Notes: generated by a model from the sequence alone, not told the origin. A DNA stretch of 51,044 bases from an uncultured Clostridia bacterium (GCA_947627565.1 CANQWO010000011.1:1-51044); one strand, 5' to 3'; counted from the stretch's first letter, positions 6,165 through 14,648 are shown. A program made the numbers and translations.

Positions 6165-7562
6165 TTATAAAATGTTTTCCTTGTCGGACGCGGCCCCGTA
6201 ACGGTCCACTTCGCCGCGAAGCGCGTCCCCGTGGATCAGACACCCGGCCCCGCCGATACATCCGCCCGCGCAGGCCATGCCTTCGATAAAATTCGCCGGA
6301 AGCGCACCCTTCCCCGCGCGAAGTAGCGCGGCACGGCACTCCTCGATCCCGCTGCACGAGATCGGCCGAAAATCGAAGTCGCTCCCCCGCTCGTCAAGCG
6401 CGCGGCGCACCGCCTCCGCCACTCCGCCGGAGCGCGCAAACTTCCTTCCGTAAGGGGAAGCCTCGGACATGGTTACCTCGTCGAGCGCCGTGATGTCGAT
6501 CTCCCTGCTGTCGATGAGAGCCTGCAATTCTTCAAATGTGAGCACGCTGTCGATGAGACCCGCGTATTCCGCACGCTGAAATTCCGCCTTCTTGGCCGTA
6601 CACGGACCGATGAAGACCGTCTTTGCGGAGGGATCCTGCGTCTTTATGAATCTCGCCGCCGTGCCCGCGGGGGACAGATTGTGCGAGATGTGCTCCCGGA
6701 GCTGCGGGAAATTTTTCTCGACATAGGAGACGAACGCTGGGCAGCATGAGGAGGTCAAAAATCCCTTCTCGGCGAGCTCGTCGGCCTCATCGGCGGCCAC
6801 CATGTCCGCGCCCATGGCCACTTCGGCGATGTCCGTGAAGCCGAGTTGCAAGATCGCCGAAAACACTTGGCCGAGCTTGGCATAGGCAAACTGCCCCGCG
6901 ACCGAGGGGGCGATCAGCGCGACGGTGCGGTAATGCTTTCCCCCGCCGCTCTTTTGCAGGATGTCGATGACGTCGAGGATGTAGCTGCGGTCGGTGATGG
7001 CGCCGAACGGGCACATGCGCACGCACGCGCCGCAGGCGATGCACTTCTCGTAGTCGATGACGGCCTCCTTGTCCTTGCCCATCGAGATGGCCTTCACTTT
7101 GCAGCTCTGTTCGCACGGACGCTTGAAGTTCTGAATGGCGGAATACGGGCATGCCTTGGCGCAAGCGCCGCACTCGACGCATTTGGTCTTGTCGATATAC
7201 GCCTTCTGGCGCTCGAAGGAAATGGCCTCGCGCTTGCAGGCCTCCTCGCAGTGGTGGGCAAGGCAGCCGCGACAGGCGCTCGTGACTTCGTACCCGCCCG
7301 TCGGGCAATCTTCGCAGGCGATGTCGATGACTTGGATGACCTTCTTGTTGTGACGGTTGCCGCCGATGGCAAGACGGACGCGCTCGTTGAGAATGGCACG
7401 CTCCTTATAGACGCAGCAGCGCATCGTCGGGACCTTGCCCGGCGCGATGATTTTCGGAATTTCCGTGACATTTTCGAGCAGGCTGTCCGTCCACGAAAGG
7501 CGGGCGACTTCCTTCAAAACTTTATATTTCAGAAGTTGTACTTTGGTATCGAACTTGTGCAT
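6165..7562 (-). CDS. Monomeric [FeFe]-hydrogenase, group B-like
   Basis: A 465-residue iron-sulfur protein. Cysteine-rich N-terminal modules (C83-C109), two ferredoxin-type motifs CVECGACAKACP (128-139) and CIACGACVRMCP (174-185) bind 4Fe-4S clusters. The H-cluster domain has all three signatures: SSCCP (271-275), GPCTAKKAE (319-327) and MACAGGCIGG (429-438). The layout fits the soluble group B hydrogenases of Clostridia, which reversibly couple proton reduction to ferredoxin. No maturation genes (hydEFG) are in the window. Its ATG overlaps the stop of the upstream kinase gene by one base (TGATG), so expression is coupled. No signal peptide; cytoplasmic. Confidence 0.9.
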   Translation of the reverse strand: MHKFDTKVQLLKYKVLKEVARLSWTDSLLENVTEIPKIIAPGKVPTMRCCVYKERAILNERVRLAIGGNRHNKKVIQVIDIACEDCPTGGYEVTSACRGCLAHHCEEACKREAISFERQKAYIDKTKCVECGACAKACPYSAIQNFKRPCEQSCKVKAISMGKDKEAVIDYEKCIACGACVRMCPFGAITDRSYILDVIDILQKSGGGKHYRTVALIAPSVAGQFAYAKLGQVFSAILQLGFTDIAEVAMGADMVAADEADELAEKGFLTSSCCPAFVSYVEKNFPQLREHISHNLSPAGTAARFIKTQDPSAKTVFIGPCTAKKAEFQRAEYAGLIDSVLTFEELQALIDSREIDITALDEVTMSEASPYGRKFARSGGVAEAVRRALDERGSDFDFRPISCSGIEECRAALLRAGKGALPANFIEGMACAGGCIGGAGCLIHGDALRGEVDRYGAASDKENIL

Positions 7563-8302
7563 CAGGTCTCCTCATACGTCCATTTCATGAGCATGGCGCG
7601 GCGGACAGGGTCTTCCGCGGCGCCGAGTTGGGCCGCCGCAATAAGCGGGATCCACTCCACGACATAGGCGCGCGTCGCGCCCGAAATGCGGCAAAATTCC
7701 TCGATATAGAGCTCGGCAAGCTCCTCTTCCCCCGCCATGCGGAAGAGCAGATAGCTCTTCGTCGCGTCGGCAGTGGAGTTGCCCTGACTGGCATGCGACC
7801 AGTCGACAATGTACGGCGTGCCGTCCTTCGATTGAATGACATTGCTCGGAATGAAGTCCCCATGGCAGACATGGGTATGCCGCCGCATGTCATCGAGGCG
7901 CATCGAGAGGTCATAGCGCGTGGAGGCGTCGAGGTCGGTACGCAGAATTTTCATCTTGAGTTTGTCGATATATTTGGTGAGCAGAAGATGTTTTCTGGCG
8001 TGAATGTCGCGCTGGATGGCGACGAACTCCGCGATGAGTTCCCCCTGCTTTTCGGGATACGTCCGCAACAGTTCAGCATAGGTCTTGCCCTCGATGTAAT
8101 CCATCACGATGGCCGAGCGGCCCTCGATGACGGTGACCTCGTGGAACTTGGGGATGGCGAGCCCCGTCTCCGCAACGCGCGCCTGATTGATCGCCTCGTT
8201 GAGGATATCCGACTTTGCGTAACTTTCGTCGAATAATTTAATGAGTTTATCCCCGTCGCGGTAGATGACCTTGTTTTTTCTCCGGGCGATGAGCTGTTTC
8301 AT
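7562..8302 (-). CDS. APH/choline-kinase-fold phosphotransferase
   Basis: A 246-residue small-molecule kinase. CHGDFIPSNV (about residue 150) is the catalytic loop (Brenner motif) with the aspartate base and asparagine, and YIVDWSHASQGN carries the metal-binding aspartate in place of DFG. The N-terminal lobe (KVIYRDGDKLIKLF, then AIVMDYIEG) is the nucleotide-binding lobe. Families of this fold phosphorylate aminoglycosides, choline, sugars or homoserine; the substrate cannot be read from the sequence. The start at 8302 follows GGAGG; an upstream in-frame ATG at 8368 lies before the promoter. It is the first gene of an operon with the hydrogenase. Confidence 0.85.
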   Translation of the reverse strand: MKQLIARRKNKVIYRDGDKLIKLFDESYAKSDILNEAINQARVAETGLAIPKFHEVTVIEGRSAIVMDYIEGKTYAELLRTYPEKQGELIAEFVAIQRDIHARKHLLLTKYIDKLKMKILRTDLDASTRYDLSMRLDDMRRHTHVCHGDFIPSNVIQSKDGTPYIVDWSHASQGNSTADATKSYLLFRMAGEEELAELYIEEFCRISGATRAYVVEWIPLIAAAQLGAAEDPVRRAMLMKWTYEET

Positions 8303-8318
8303 GCGCGCCTCCGTGCGT

Positions 8319-8347
8319 ATTATAACATTTTTCGGGCAAATTGTCAA
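8319..8347 (-). promoter_or_regulatory. Promoter of the kinase-hydrogenase operon
   Basis: TTGACA (8342-8347) and TATAAT (8319-8324) with a 17-base spacer on the minus strand, giving a leader of about 10 bases that contains the GGAGG site. Confidence 0.9.
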
Positions 8348-8399
8348 GACTGAAATTCCAAGCGGCAAGGCCTTGTACCCCTTCCTTTCGCCCGCGCAA

Positions 8400-8442
8400 A
8401 ATTGCGATGGAACATAAAATGCGGGGGGGCATGTCTGCGATC
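8400..8442 (-). repeat. Dispersed intergenic repeat, copy 1
   Basis: Read on the minus strand it begins GATCGCAGACATGCCCCC and continues with a TTTTATGT block, closely matching the copy at 27299 and more loosely the one at 18108. It lies between the 3' end of the radical SAM gene and the kinase promoter. Confidence 0.65.
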
Positions 8443-8543
8443 CGCGATGCCGTTTTCATTTTATTAGAAAGGGCGTCGCTCTTTTGAGGACACCCCTGTT
8501 CGATACGCTCCTCCGCTCTCGACAACGGAAATCGCGGCGCGGA

Positions 8544-9647
8544 TCATTTCAAATCGCTCAAGATCATCTTGATGCCCTTGATCCAATACGGCCGGTCGCG
8601 CTCCTCGCATCGGAAGGAGCCGTTCTCCAATTGCTTGAACCGGAAATAGGCGTTGGCGCGGAAAATGATCTTTTGCAGCTTGCACCAATTCGGGTCCTTC
8701 TTGAAAATGTTGCCCGTGGAGGCGAAATTCGAGCCGTAGCAGGTATGGCAGATATGTACCGCGATGCAGTCGCGGCATTCCCCCTCGAAGCAGGTCCTGT
8801 CGATCTCCTGAGGGAAGACCAATTTCTGCGCCTTCTCCGATCGTTCTTCGCCGATGGAGAGCGGCATGAAGAATTGGCAGGCATAGCTCTTCCCGTTCAC
8901 GTCGTAGGAGAACATCTCGATCCCCGCGCCGCATTGGCGGAATTTCGAATCGAGGTCGGTGGACGCGACCATGAAGAGCGGCACGTCCATAAACGTGCAT
9001 GGCGTGATCTCGGGATGCGCGAGATAGTAATCGATCATCTTCGAGAGCTCCCGCTCCAAAACCGACTCGTTGTCGGGATCGGACCAGTCGATGTCAAAGG
9101 CGAGATTGGCCGTGAAACGGTAGCCGTGTTCGTGCATGAAAATGATGCCTTCCGCAAGATAGGGAAGCGTCTTCTCGGAGACCGTCATCTTCATCTCCTG
9201 CGTGGGCCATGTCCGCGCAAAGAACTCGATATCGATGGAATCGAAGCTGTTGCAGCGGTTGATGTCGTGCATGCGCTTGGAGCCGTCTAAGCTGAGCGCG
9301 CAGACAAAAATATCCGCATGCTTTTCGAGCCACTCCTTGATCTCGCCGTGCACGAGCGTTCCGTTCGTCGTCGCCGTGAAGAGCAGCAGCTTCTTCGGAT
9401 ACGTCTCGGCGACATATTTCACCGACTGTTTGATGAGATCGAACTCCAAAAAGGGTTCTCCTCCGAAAAAGTCGATCTCGTATTCGTCGAACCTGTCGTC
9501 GTTCAGCGCCTCGTCGAGAATTTTTTTCGCCGTTTCAAACGTCATGCGCTGCCCAGACTTATTCGCCTCGAAGCAGTAGCGGCACCGCAAATTACAGGAT
9601 TGCGTCAACGTCAATGTGATGATTTTTCTACGCCTTGTTGTAGCCAT
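8544..9647 (-). CDS. Radical SAM/SPASM peptide maturase
   Basis: A 367-residue radical SAM enzyme with the cluster motif C18-x3-C22-x2-C25, FFGGEP at 60-65 for SAM binding, and a C-terminal SPASM region with cysteines 239, 257, 286, 291, 294, 300, 303 and 322 for auxiliary 4Fe-4S clusters. Enzymes of this class install thioether or other crosslinks in ribosomal peptides. Only 17 residues precede the first cysteine, so there is no N-terminal RiPP recognition element, unlike the longer SCIFF maturases. The likely substrate is the six-cysteine peptide encoded just upstream (9741-9923). A terminator-like stem between the two genes would lower maturase expression relative to the precursor. No transporter or protease gene adjoins. 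Confidence 0.88.
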   Translation of the reverse strand: MATTRRRKIITLTLTQSCNLRCRYCFEANKSGQRMTFETAKKILDEALNDDRFDEYEIDFFGGEPFLEFDLIKQSVKYVAETYPKKLLLFTATTNGTLVHGEIKEWLEKHADIFVCALSLDGSKRMHDINRCNSFDSIDIEFFARTWPTQEMKMTVSEKTLPYLAEGIIFMHEHGYRFTANLAFDIDWSDPDNESVLERELSKMIDYYLAHPEITPCTFMDVPLFMVASTDLDSKFRQCGAGIEMFSYDVNGKSYACQFFMPLSIGEERSEKAQKLVFPQEIDRTCFEGECRDCIAVHICHTCYGSNFASTGNIFKKDPNWCKLQKIIFRANAYFRFKQLENGSFRCEERDRPYWIKGIKMILSDLK

Positions 9648-9696
9648 GGCCTCTCGCCTCTCTTTCTATATTTTCATCCGCCGCGGGATTTTTCGG

Positions 9697-9729
9697 TAAA
9701 TAAAAATGGGAAGGAAGGCCTCCCCATTT
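9697..9729 (-). terminator. Attenuating terminator between precursor and maturase
   Basis: On the minus strand AAATGGGGAGG and CCTTCCCATTT form an 11-pair stem (one G-T pair) with a CCTT loop, followed by TTATTT. Partial read-through would give excess precursor over enzyme, as in many RiPP operons. Confidence 0.8.
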
Positions 9730-9740
9730 CCGGTCGATCA

Positions 9741-9923
9741 TTAGAACAATGATGTACAGGATGACTTGCAGGCCGCCTGACATGTTCCGCCGCATTTGCT
9801 CTTGCAATTGCTGCCGCCGCAATCATAATTGAAGTGCGTACCTCTCTCATCGACGGGGAGATTGTCAACCTCCGACATCATGCTCTCGAGGAATGCCCAC
9901 TGCTGATCGTTGAGCTTAAACAT
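9741..9923 (-). CDS. Six-cysteine RiPP precursor peptide
   Basis: A 60-residue peptide with a hydrophilic leader (MFKLNDQQWAFLESMMSEVD, then NLPVDERGTHFNYD) and a short core with cysteines at 35, 40, 44, 48, 52 and 56: one CX4C followed by four CX3C steps, ending SCTSLF. The core strongly resembles SCIFF and other thioether (ranthipeptide/sactipeptide) precursors in its spaced cysteines alternating with Ser, Thr, Ala and Lys acceptors. GGAGG lies 7 bases before the ATG and a consensus promoter lies 34 bases upstream. The maturase follows in the same transcription unit. Leader cleavage and export functions are not encoded nearby, so the final product and its role are unknown. Confidence 0.85.
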   Translation of the reverse strand: MFKLNDQQWAFLESMMSEVDNLPVDERGTHFNYDCGGSNCKSKCGGTCQAACKSSCTSLF

Positions 9924-9956
9924 GACTCTACCTCCATTGCAATTGATTTTTGGAAC

Positions 9957-9985
9957 ATTATAACATACAGTTGATACTTTGTCAA
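9957..9985 (-). promoter_or_regulatory. Promoter of the RiPP operon
   Basis: TTGACA (9980-9985) and TATAAT (9957-9962), 17 bases apart on the minus strand, suggest strong vegetative expression of the precursor. Confidence 0.9.
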
Positions 9986-10113
9986 GAAAATTTTTTAATT
10001 TAATTTCTTTTTCTTGACGCCGCCGGCCGAGGCGGAACGTTCCGACGCCCCATACAGAATATGCACGGCCCGACGTTTCCGTTCCTGCGCTTCGAACCCC
10101 GATTTCCGACCCC

Positions 10114-11256
10114 TCATTGCGCCGTGTAGACGGTCTCCCCGCCGACGACGGTGAGAAGGACGCGGAAGTCTGCGTCGAGCACGGTGAAATCGGCGCGCTT
10201 GCCGACGGAAATCGTGCCCGCTTCGCCGAGGATGCCGAGGTCGCGCGCGGGATCCTTGGTCGCGGCGTCGACGGCGCGTTCAAAGGGCACCCCCACCCGC
10301 TGCACAAGATTGCGCACGGCTTCGTTCATGCGGAGCACGCTGCCCGCCAGCGTCCCGTCCGCGAGACGCGCCTCGCCGTTCTTCACATAGACGGTCTGGC
10401 CGCCGAGTTCGCTGACGCCGTCGCCGAGCCCCTTGGCACGGATGGCGTCGGTGATGAGGATCAGCTTGCCCTCCGGCTTGCACTTGGCGAGCAATTTCAT
10501 CGCGGGAACGGAGACATGGATGCCGTCGCAAATGAGTTCGGCGGAGAGTTCGTCCAAAAGCAGCGCCGCGCCGACGACCCCCGCCTCCCTGTGATGCAAC
10601 GGAGACTGGGCGTTATAGGTGTGCGTGACGTGCGTGGCGCCGTGCAAGACGGCGTTCTCCACGTCGGCGAACTTTGCGCCCGAATGCCCGACGGAGATGA
10701 GGATGCCGCGCGCGTGCAGGAAGTCCATGAGCTCCGCCGCGCCCTCCTCTTCGGGCGCGAGCGAGACGATGCGGATGGTATTTCCGCTCGCCGCGAGATA
10801 GTCTTCGAAGACGGCGGGATCGGGCTTTGCGACGTATTCGAGGGGCTGGGCCCCCTTGTGTTTGGCGGAAATGAACGGGCCCTCGAGGTGCACCCCCAAA
10901 AGGCGCGCGCCGCAAGCGGGATGTTCGCGGTATTCCCGCGCGGCCTCGAGCGCACGCTTGATGTTTGCGGGGCTCTGGGTCATGGTCGTCGCGCAAAATG
11001 CCGTCGTCCCCTCTTGCGCGACCGTCTTCGCGATGGTCGCAAGCGCGGCATGGGTGCCGTCCATGGCGTCTGCGCCGCCCGCGCCGTGGATATGCTCGTC
11101 GATGAATCCGGGGACGACGATCGCCCCTTGGGGAAGCGCCGCGGGCTCAGCGTTTTCGTTGTGCGCGCCGATCGCGAGGATGCGGCTGTCGAAGAGCACT
11201 GTCGTCTTCACGAGCCCGTCTTCGGTGTAGACGAGCGCATTTTCAAATGCTTTCAT
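10114..11256 (-). CDS. nagA: N-acetylglucosamine-6-phosphate deacetylase
   Basis: A 380-residue amidohydrolase. DEHIHGAGG carries the HxH motif after the first barrel strand, HLEGPFIS provides the metal-binding glutamate, and HTYNAQSPLHHREAG and LITDAIRAKG provide the remaining histidines and the catalytic aspartate. It removes acetate from GlcNAc-6-phosphate, giving glucosamine-6-phosphate for NagB. The length is normal for the family. It begins three bases after the nagB stop and is the last gene of galE-ROK-nagB-nagA. Cytoplasmic. The pathway also receives sugars derived from sialic acid, which fits the NanA-like lyase at 45438. Confidence 0.95.
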   Translation of the reverse strand: MKAFENALVYTEDGLVKTTVLFDSRILAIGAHNENAEPAALPQGAIVVPGFIDEHIHGAGGADAMDGTHAALATIAKTVAQEGTTAFCATTMTQSPANIKRALEAAREYREHPACGARLLGVHLEGPFISAKHKGAQPLEYVAKPDPAVFEDYLAASGNTIRIVSLAPEEEGAAELMDFLHARGILISVGHSGAKFADVENAVLHGATHVTHTYNAQSPLHHREAGVVGAALLLDELSAELICDGIHVSVPAMKLLAKCKPEGKLILITDAIRAKGLGDGVSELGGQTVYVKNGEARLADGTLAGSVLRMNEAVRNLVQRVGVPFERAVDAATKDPARDLGILGEAGTISVGKRADFTVLDADFRVLLTVVGGETVYTAQ

Positions 11257-11259
11257 GGC

Positions 11260-11988
11260 TTACCTCGCAAGCAGGGAAGCCGCCGCCTCATCGACGACGA
11301 GCGTGCAGTCCGGGTGAAGCTGCAGAACGCTCGCGGGGAGCTGTTCGGTGACGGGACCCTCGACGAGCCCCTTGACCGCCTTGGCCTTGTTCGCCCCGTT
11401 GGCGAGGATCAAAACGCGCCTTGCGTGCATGATATTTTTCAGGCCCATGGTGAGCGCGCTGCGAGGGACGTCCTCCTCTCGCGCAAAGAGACGGGCGTTG
11501 TCGCGGATCGTGCTCTCGGCGAGGCGGACGACGTGCGTCTCGGCACCGAAGGGCGTGCCCGGTTCGTTGAACGCGATATGGCCGTTGGAACCGATGCCGA
11601 GCACCTGGATGTCCTGCTGCAACGCGGCGAGAAGGGCATTGTAGCGGGTGCACTCCGCCTCGAGATCGGCCGCCTTGCCGTTGGCGATGTTGGTATTTTC
11701 CTGCGGAATGCCGATGTGCTTGAAGAGATTCTCGCGCATGAAGTAGACATAGCTCTGGTCGCTCTCGGGGCCGAGGCCGACATATTCGTCGAGATTGACC
11801 GTCCTGACCCCGGCATATGAGGTGTGATTTTTGCGGTGGTCTTCCGCCATGCGGGCATAGAGCCCGAGGGGGGTCGTCCCCGTGGCGAGGCCGAGAACGG
11901 CCGTGGGTTTGGCCTTGACGACGGCGGAGAGAACGGCAAACGCCGCGTCGCTCATGCTTTCATAATCTTTGGTGACAATGATCTTCAT
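11260..11988 (-). CDS. nagB: Glucosamine-6-phosphate deaminase
   Basis: A 242-residue protein with LGLATGTTPLGLY (phosphate-binding loop), TVNLDEYVGL with the catalytic aspartate, and VLGIGSNGHIAFNEPG, all standard for NagB. It converts glucosamine-6-phosphate to fructose-6-phosphate and ammonia, joining amino sugars to glycolysis. GAGGTAAACT precedes the start. The 73-base gap from the ROK gene holds a copy of the dispersed repeat (12033-12058) but no terminator, so co-transcription is likely. Confidence 0.96.
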   Translation of the reverse strand: MKIIVTKDYESMSDAAFAVLSAVVKAKPTAVLGLATGTTPLGLYARMAEDHRKNHTSYAGVRTVNLDEYVGLGPESDQSYVYFMRENLFKHIGIPQENTNIANGKAADLEAECTRYNALLAALQQDIQVLGIGSNGHIAFNEPGTPFGAETHVVRLAESTIRDNARLFAREEDVPRSALTMGLKNIMHARRVLILANGANKAKAVKGLVEGPVTEQLPASVLQLHPDCTLVVDEAAASLLAR

Positions 11989-12032
11989 AGTTTACCTCTT
12001 TGAATTAAAAGGATTTTTGAACGGTAGAACGC

Positions 12033-12058
12033 GGACATGGTATGCCCGTTTTCGCTCT
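12033..12058 (+). repeat. Dispersed intergenic repeat, copy 2
   Basis: Begins GGACATGGTATGCCCG and is identical over 25 nt to the copy at 50515-50540. It sits between the ROK and nagB genes. Confidence 0.75.
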
Positions 12059-12061
12059 CCG

Positions 12062-13420
12062 TTATGCTTTGCCCTTGGGAAGCGAAGCGGCGGCGATGGA
12101 TTGGCCGACCCTGCGCATGTGTTCGCTCGGCGTGGCGACGTCGAGCGAAGCGAATGCGGGGAAGTCCTCTTTCAAGACCTTTTTGCAGGTCTCTAAAATG
12201 ACGTCGCCGCCCTTGCCGCTCATGACGCGCCCGAGGAGCAGAATGTGTCGGATATCATAGAATTGTGCATAGTAGGGAATGGTGTCGGCGAGATAGACGC
12301 CGATGTCCGAGAAGACGTCGAGCGCGAGCTTGTCCCCCTTCTCGGCAAGGCCCTGGATGACCTTGAGCTTTTCGGCGGGCGTGAGGCCCTCTTCGAAGAC
12401 ATAGCCGCCGTATTCCGCAAGTTTGATGACGGCGTCCTGCGAGAAGTATTTGCACCCCACGCCGACGTCGCCGCTCCACTCGTCGCGCATCGCGTCCGCG
12501 GAGAAATCGACGGGCGCGAAGGCAAGCTCGGAGAGCCAGCCGTTGAGCCCGCCCTCGGCGTTGATGTAGCCCGCCGCCTCGCTCGTCCCCATGGCGAGCC
12601 CCAACACGCGGCCGTCGTTGAGGTCGAGACTGCCCGCGAGGGCCGTGACGTCTCCGTCGTTGGCGACTTCGATGGGGACCCCCATCTCCCTGCCGATCTC
12701 GATGTACATGTTCTTCACATAGTCGCCGTAGACCGCCTTGTCCACCTTGATGAAGAGCGAAGCGACCATGATCTTGTTATCGATATAGACGCCGGCCGAG
12801 GAGACGCCGATGCAGTCCACCCGCGGCATCTTGGAGGCCGCCGTCTGCATCGCGGTGAGGATCTCGCGGTAGTGATAGTGCGGATCGGCCGTCGTCTTGG
12901 GGCTCCAGACGACCTCCTCGCTGTAGACGACTTCGCCGTCGATGACGGCGCTGACCTTCCTGTCGCTCCCGCCCGCGTCGAAGCCGATGCGGCAGCCGTC
13001 GAGATAGCCGCCCACCTTGACGGAGGCGCGCTTTTCGGCGGGGACGCGGTCGTATTGCACGACTTCGAAGGGGCATTCATAGACGCCGCTCATGAAATCT
13101 TCGTCGAAGGCGCGGGCGCCGGTTTTCGCGTAGGCGGCCTTCAGACGGCGGTAAATTTCCGCGCTGCCGCAAACGCCGATGCGGTACCCGCCGCACACCC
13201 AGAGAATGGTTTTGACAAGCCGTTCCGCGACATGGTAGTTGCGTTCGTCGTCATACCCGTCCTCAAAGGCCTTGAACGTATAGAGATAATTGTAGCCGCC
13301 GTTGCGCTCGACGACCAGCGTGACGTCGTGTCCCTTCCCGAACGCCTCGACGTCGCGCGAAAAATCCTCGAGGGCGCGGATCATCGGATAAAAATGCCGG
13401 TCCAATTTGGGTGCGGTCAT
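12062..13420 (-). CDS. ROK family sugar kinase with N-terminal extension
   Basis: A 452-residue protein. Residues ~144-452 form a ROK fold: GFDAGGSDRKV (146-156) is the phosphate-1 loop, variant of DxGGT, IEVANDGDVTALAG carries the catalytic aspartate, and AMGTSEAAGYI the second glycine loop. About 140 residues precede the ROK domain and include RNGGYNYLYTFKAFEDGYDD; ROK kinases are normally ~300 residues and start at the loop, so this is a fused or lineage-specific domain. Position between galE and nagBA suggests a kinase for GlcNAc, ManNAc or a related amino sugar, but this is inference. Its start overlaps the galE stop by four bases. Confidence 0.85.
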   Translation of the reverse strand: MTAPKLDRHFYPMIRALEDFSRDVEAFGKGHDVTLVVERNGGYNYLYTFKAFEDGYDDERNYHVAERLVKTILWVCGGYRIGVCGSAEIYRRLKAAYAKTGARAFDEDFMSGVYECPFEVVQYDRVPAEKRASVKVGGYLDGCRIGFDAGGSDRKVSAVIDGEVVYSEEVVWSPKTTADPHYHYREILTAMQTAASKMPRVDCIGVSSAGVYIDNKIMVASLFIKVDKAVYGDYVKNMYIEIGREMGVPIEVANDGDVTALAGSLDLNDGRVLGLAMGTSEAAGYINAEGGLNGWLSELAFAPVDFSADAMRDEWSGDVGVGCKYFSQDAVIKLAEYGGYVFEEGLTPAEKLKVIQGLAEKGDKLALDVFSDIGVYLADTIPYYAQFYDIRHILLLGRVMSGKGGDVILETCKKVLKEDFPAFASLDVATPSEHMRRVGQSIAAASLPKGKA

Positions 13421-14439
13421 GCCTCTTCCTCCTCATACCCGTTGGGGTTGTTTTTTTGCCAATTCCACTGGTCGCGGCACATCTCCGCAAGCCCGCGCTC
13501 CGCGTGCCAGCCGAGTTCGCGCGCCGCCTTTTCCGAGGAGGCGTAGCACGTTGCGATGTCGCCCGCGCGGCGGGGCCCGATCCGATAGGGAAGGTCGCGC
13601 CCGCAGGCCTTGGAAAATGCCTGCACCATCTCGAGCACGCTATACCCGATGCCCGTGCCGAGATTATAGGTATAGACGCCGGGCGACGTGAGTTTTTCGA
13701 TGGCGGCGATGTGCCCCAGGGCGAGATCGACGACATGGATATAGTCTCGCACGCCTGTGCCGTCGGGCGTCGGGTAGTCGTTGCCGAATATCCCCACCTC
13801 CTTGAGCTTGCCGCTCGCGACTTGCGCCACATAGGGCATGAGATTGTTGGGAATGCCCTTGGGATCCTCGCCGATGAGCCCGCTCTCGTGCGCGCCGATG
13901 GGATTGAAATAGCGGAGCAGTGCGACCGTCCAGCCCGCGTCGGCCGTATATACGTCGCGCAGGATGTTCTCCTGCATGACCTTGGTCGCGCCGTAGGGAT
14001 TGGTCGTCGGATTGAGTTTCGTCGTCTCCCTGAGCGGCAGCTCGGCGGGGTCGCCGTAGACGGTGGCCGACGAGGAGAAGACGATGTTCTTGACGCCGAA
14101 CTTCTGCATCGTCTCGACGAGCACCAGCGTGGAGACGAGATTGTTGTCGTAATACTCGACGGGCTTTCTCACGCTCTCGGGCACGCATTTGAGCCCCGCA
14201 AAGTGGATGACCCAGTCGATCTTGTGCGCCGTGAAGATGAGCTCGAGCGCGGCGCGGTCCCGCACGTCGTTTTCGTAAAAGAGAACGTCCTTCCCCGTGA
14301 TCTTGCGGATGCGGCCGAGCACCGCCCGATTGGCGTTGGAGAGATTGTCGACGACGATGACGTCGTAGCCCCTTGTGAGCAATTCCACGACGGTATGCGA
14401 ACCGATATAGCCGGCACCGCCGGTCACAAGCACCTGCAT
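13417..14439 (-). CDS. galE: UDP-glucose 4-epimerase
   Basis: A 340-residue short-chain dehydrogenase-type epimerase. GGAGYIGSH (7-15) binds NAD, FSSSATVYG holds the catalytic serine/threonine and NPYGATK the YxxxK tyrosine and lysine. C-terminal GTGVRDYIHVVDLA is typical of GalE. It interconverts UDP-glucose and UDP-galactose and often also the N-acetyl forms, which would suit its place at the head of an amino-sugar operon. AAAGGAGG precedes the start; the stop overlaps the ROK start. Confidence 0.95.
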   Translation of the reverse strand: MQVLVTGGAGYIGSHTVVELLTRGYDVIVVDNLSNANRAVLGRIRKITGKDVLFYENDVRDRAALELIFTAHKIDWVIHFAGLKCVPESVRKPVEYYDNNLVSTLVLVETMQKFGVKNIVFSSSATVYGDPAELPLRETTKLNPTTNPYGATKVMQENILRDVYTADAGWTVALLRYFNPIGAHESGLIGEDPKGIPNNLMPYVAQVASGKLKEVGIFGNDYPTPDGTGVRDYIHVVDLALGHIAAIEKLTSPGVYTYNLGTGIGYSVLEMVQAFSKACGRDLPYRIGPRRAGDIATCYASSEKAARELGWHAERGLAEMCRDQWNWQKNNPNGYEEEEA

Positions 14440-14460
14440 AAAAGCCTCCTTTCGGGAACG

Positions 14461-14510
14461 CCTGCGGCATGCAAAGGCCGCACAGTCCTCCCAGTATCTC
14501 TATTATAGCA
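14461..14510 (-). promoter_or_regulatory. galE operon promoter and leader hairpin
   Basis: An extended -10 (TGCTATAAT, 14502-14510) lies on the minus strand with a poor -35. The leader has a TGCGGC/GCCGCA stem. Upstream (14511-14560) is AT-rich. Confidence 0.65.
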
Positions 14511-14623
14511 TATAAGAAACAAAATCTATATATATTTTTCTATCTTAAATCTATAAAATCCGGTAATTTTTTGCCCGCGAAAGGACTTAATAAACTTAAC
14601 GCGGGAAGGCGCACGGGATAGGG

Positions 14624-14648
14624 AAAGAGGGCCGCAAGGGCCCCCTTT
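14624..14648. terminator. Hairpin at the end of clpB
   Basis: AAAGAGGGCC and GGCCCCCTTT pair around GCAAG; the stem reaches the clpB stop. The T-run is strong on the plus strand and short (TTT) on the minus strand, so termination of clpB may be only partial. Confidence 0.6.

Noticed and set aside
10117-11820. A 567-codon plus-strand frame over nagA and nagB
   Set aside because: It crosses two well-recognised genes on the other strand and has no domain.
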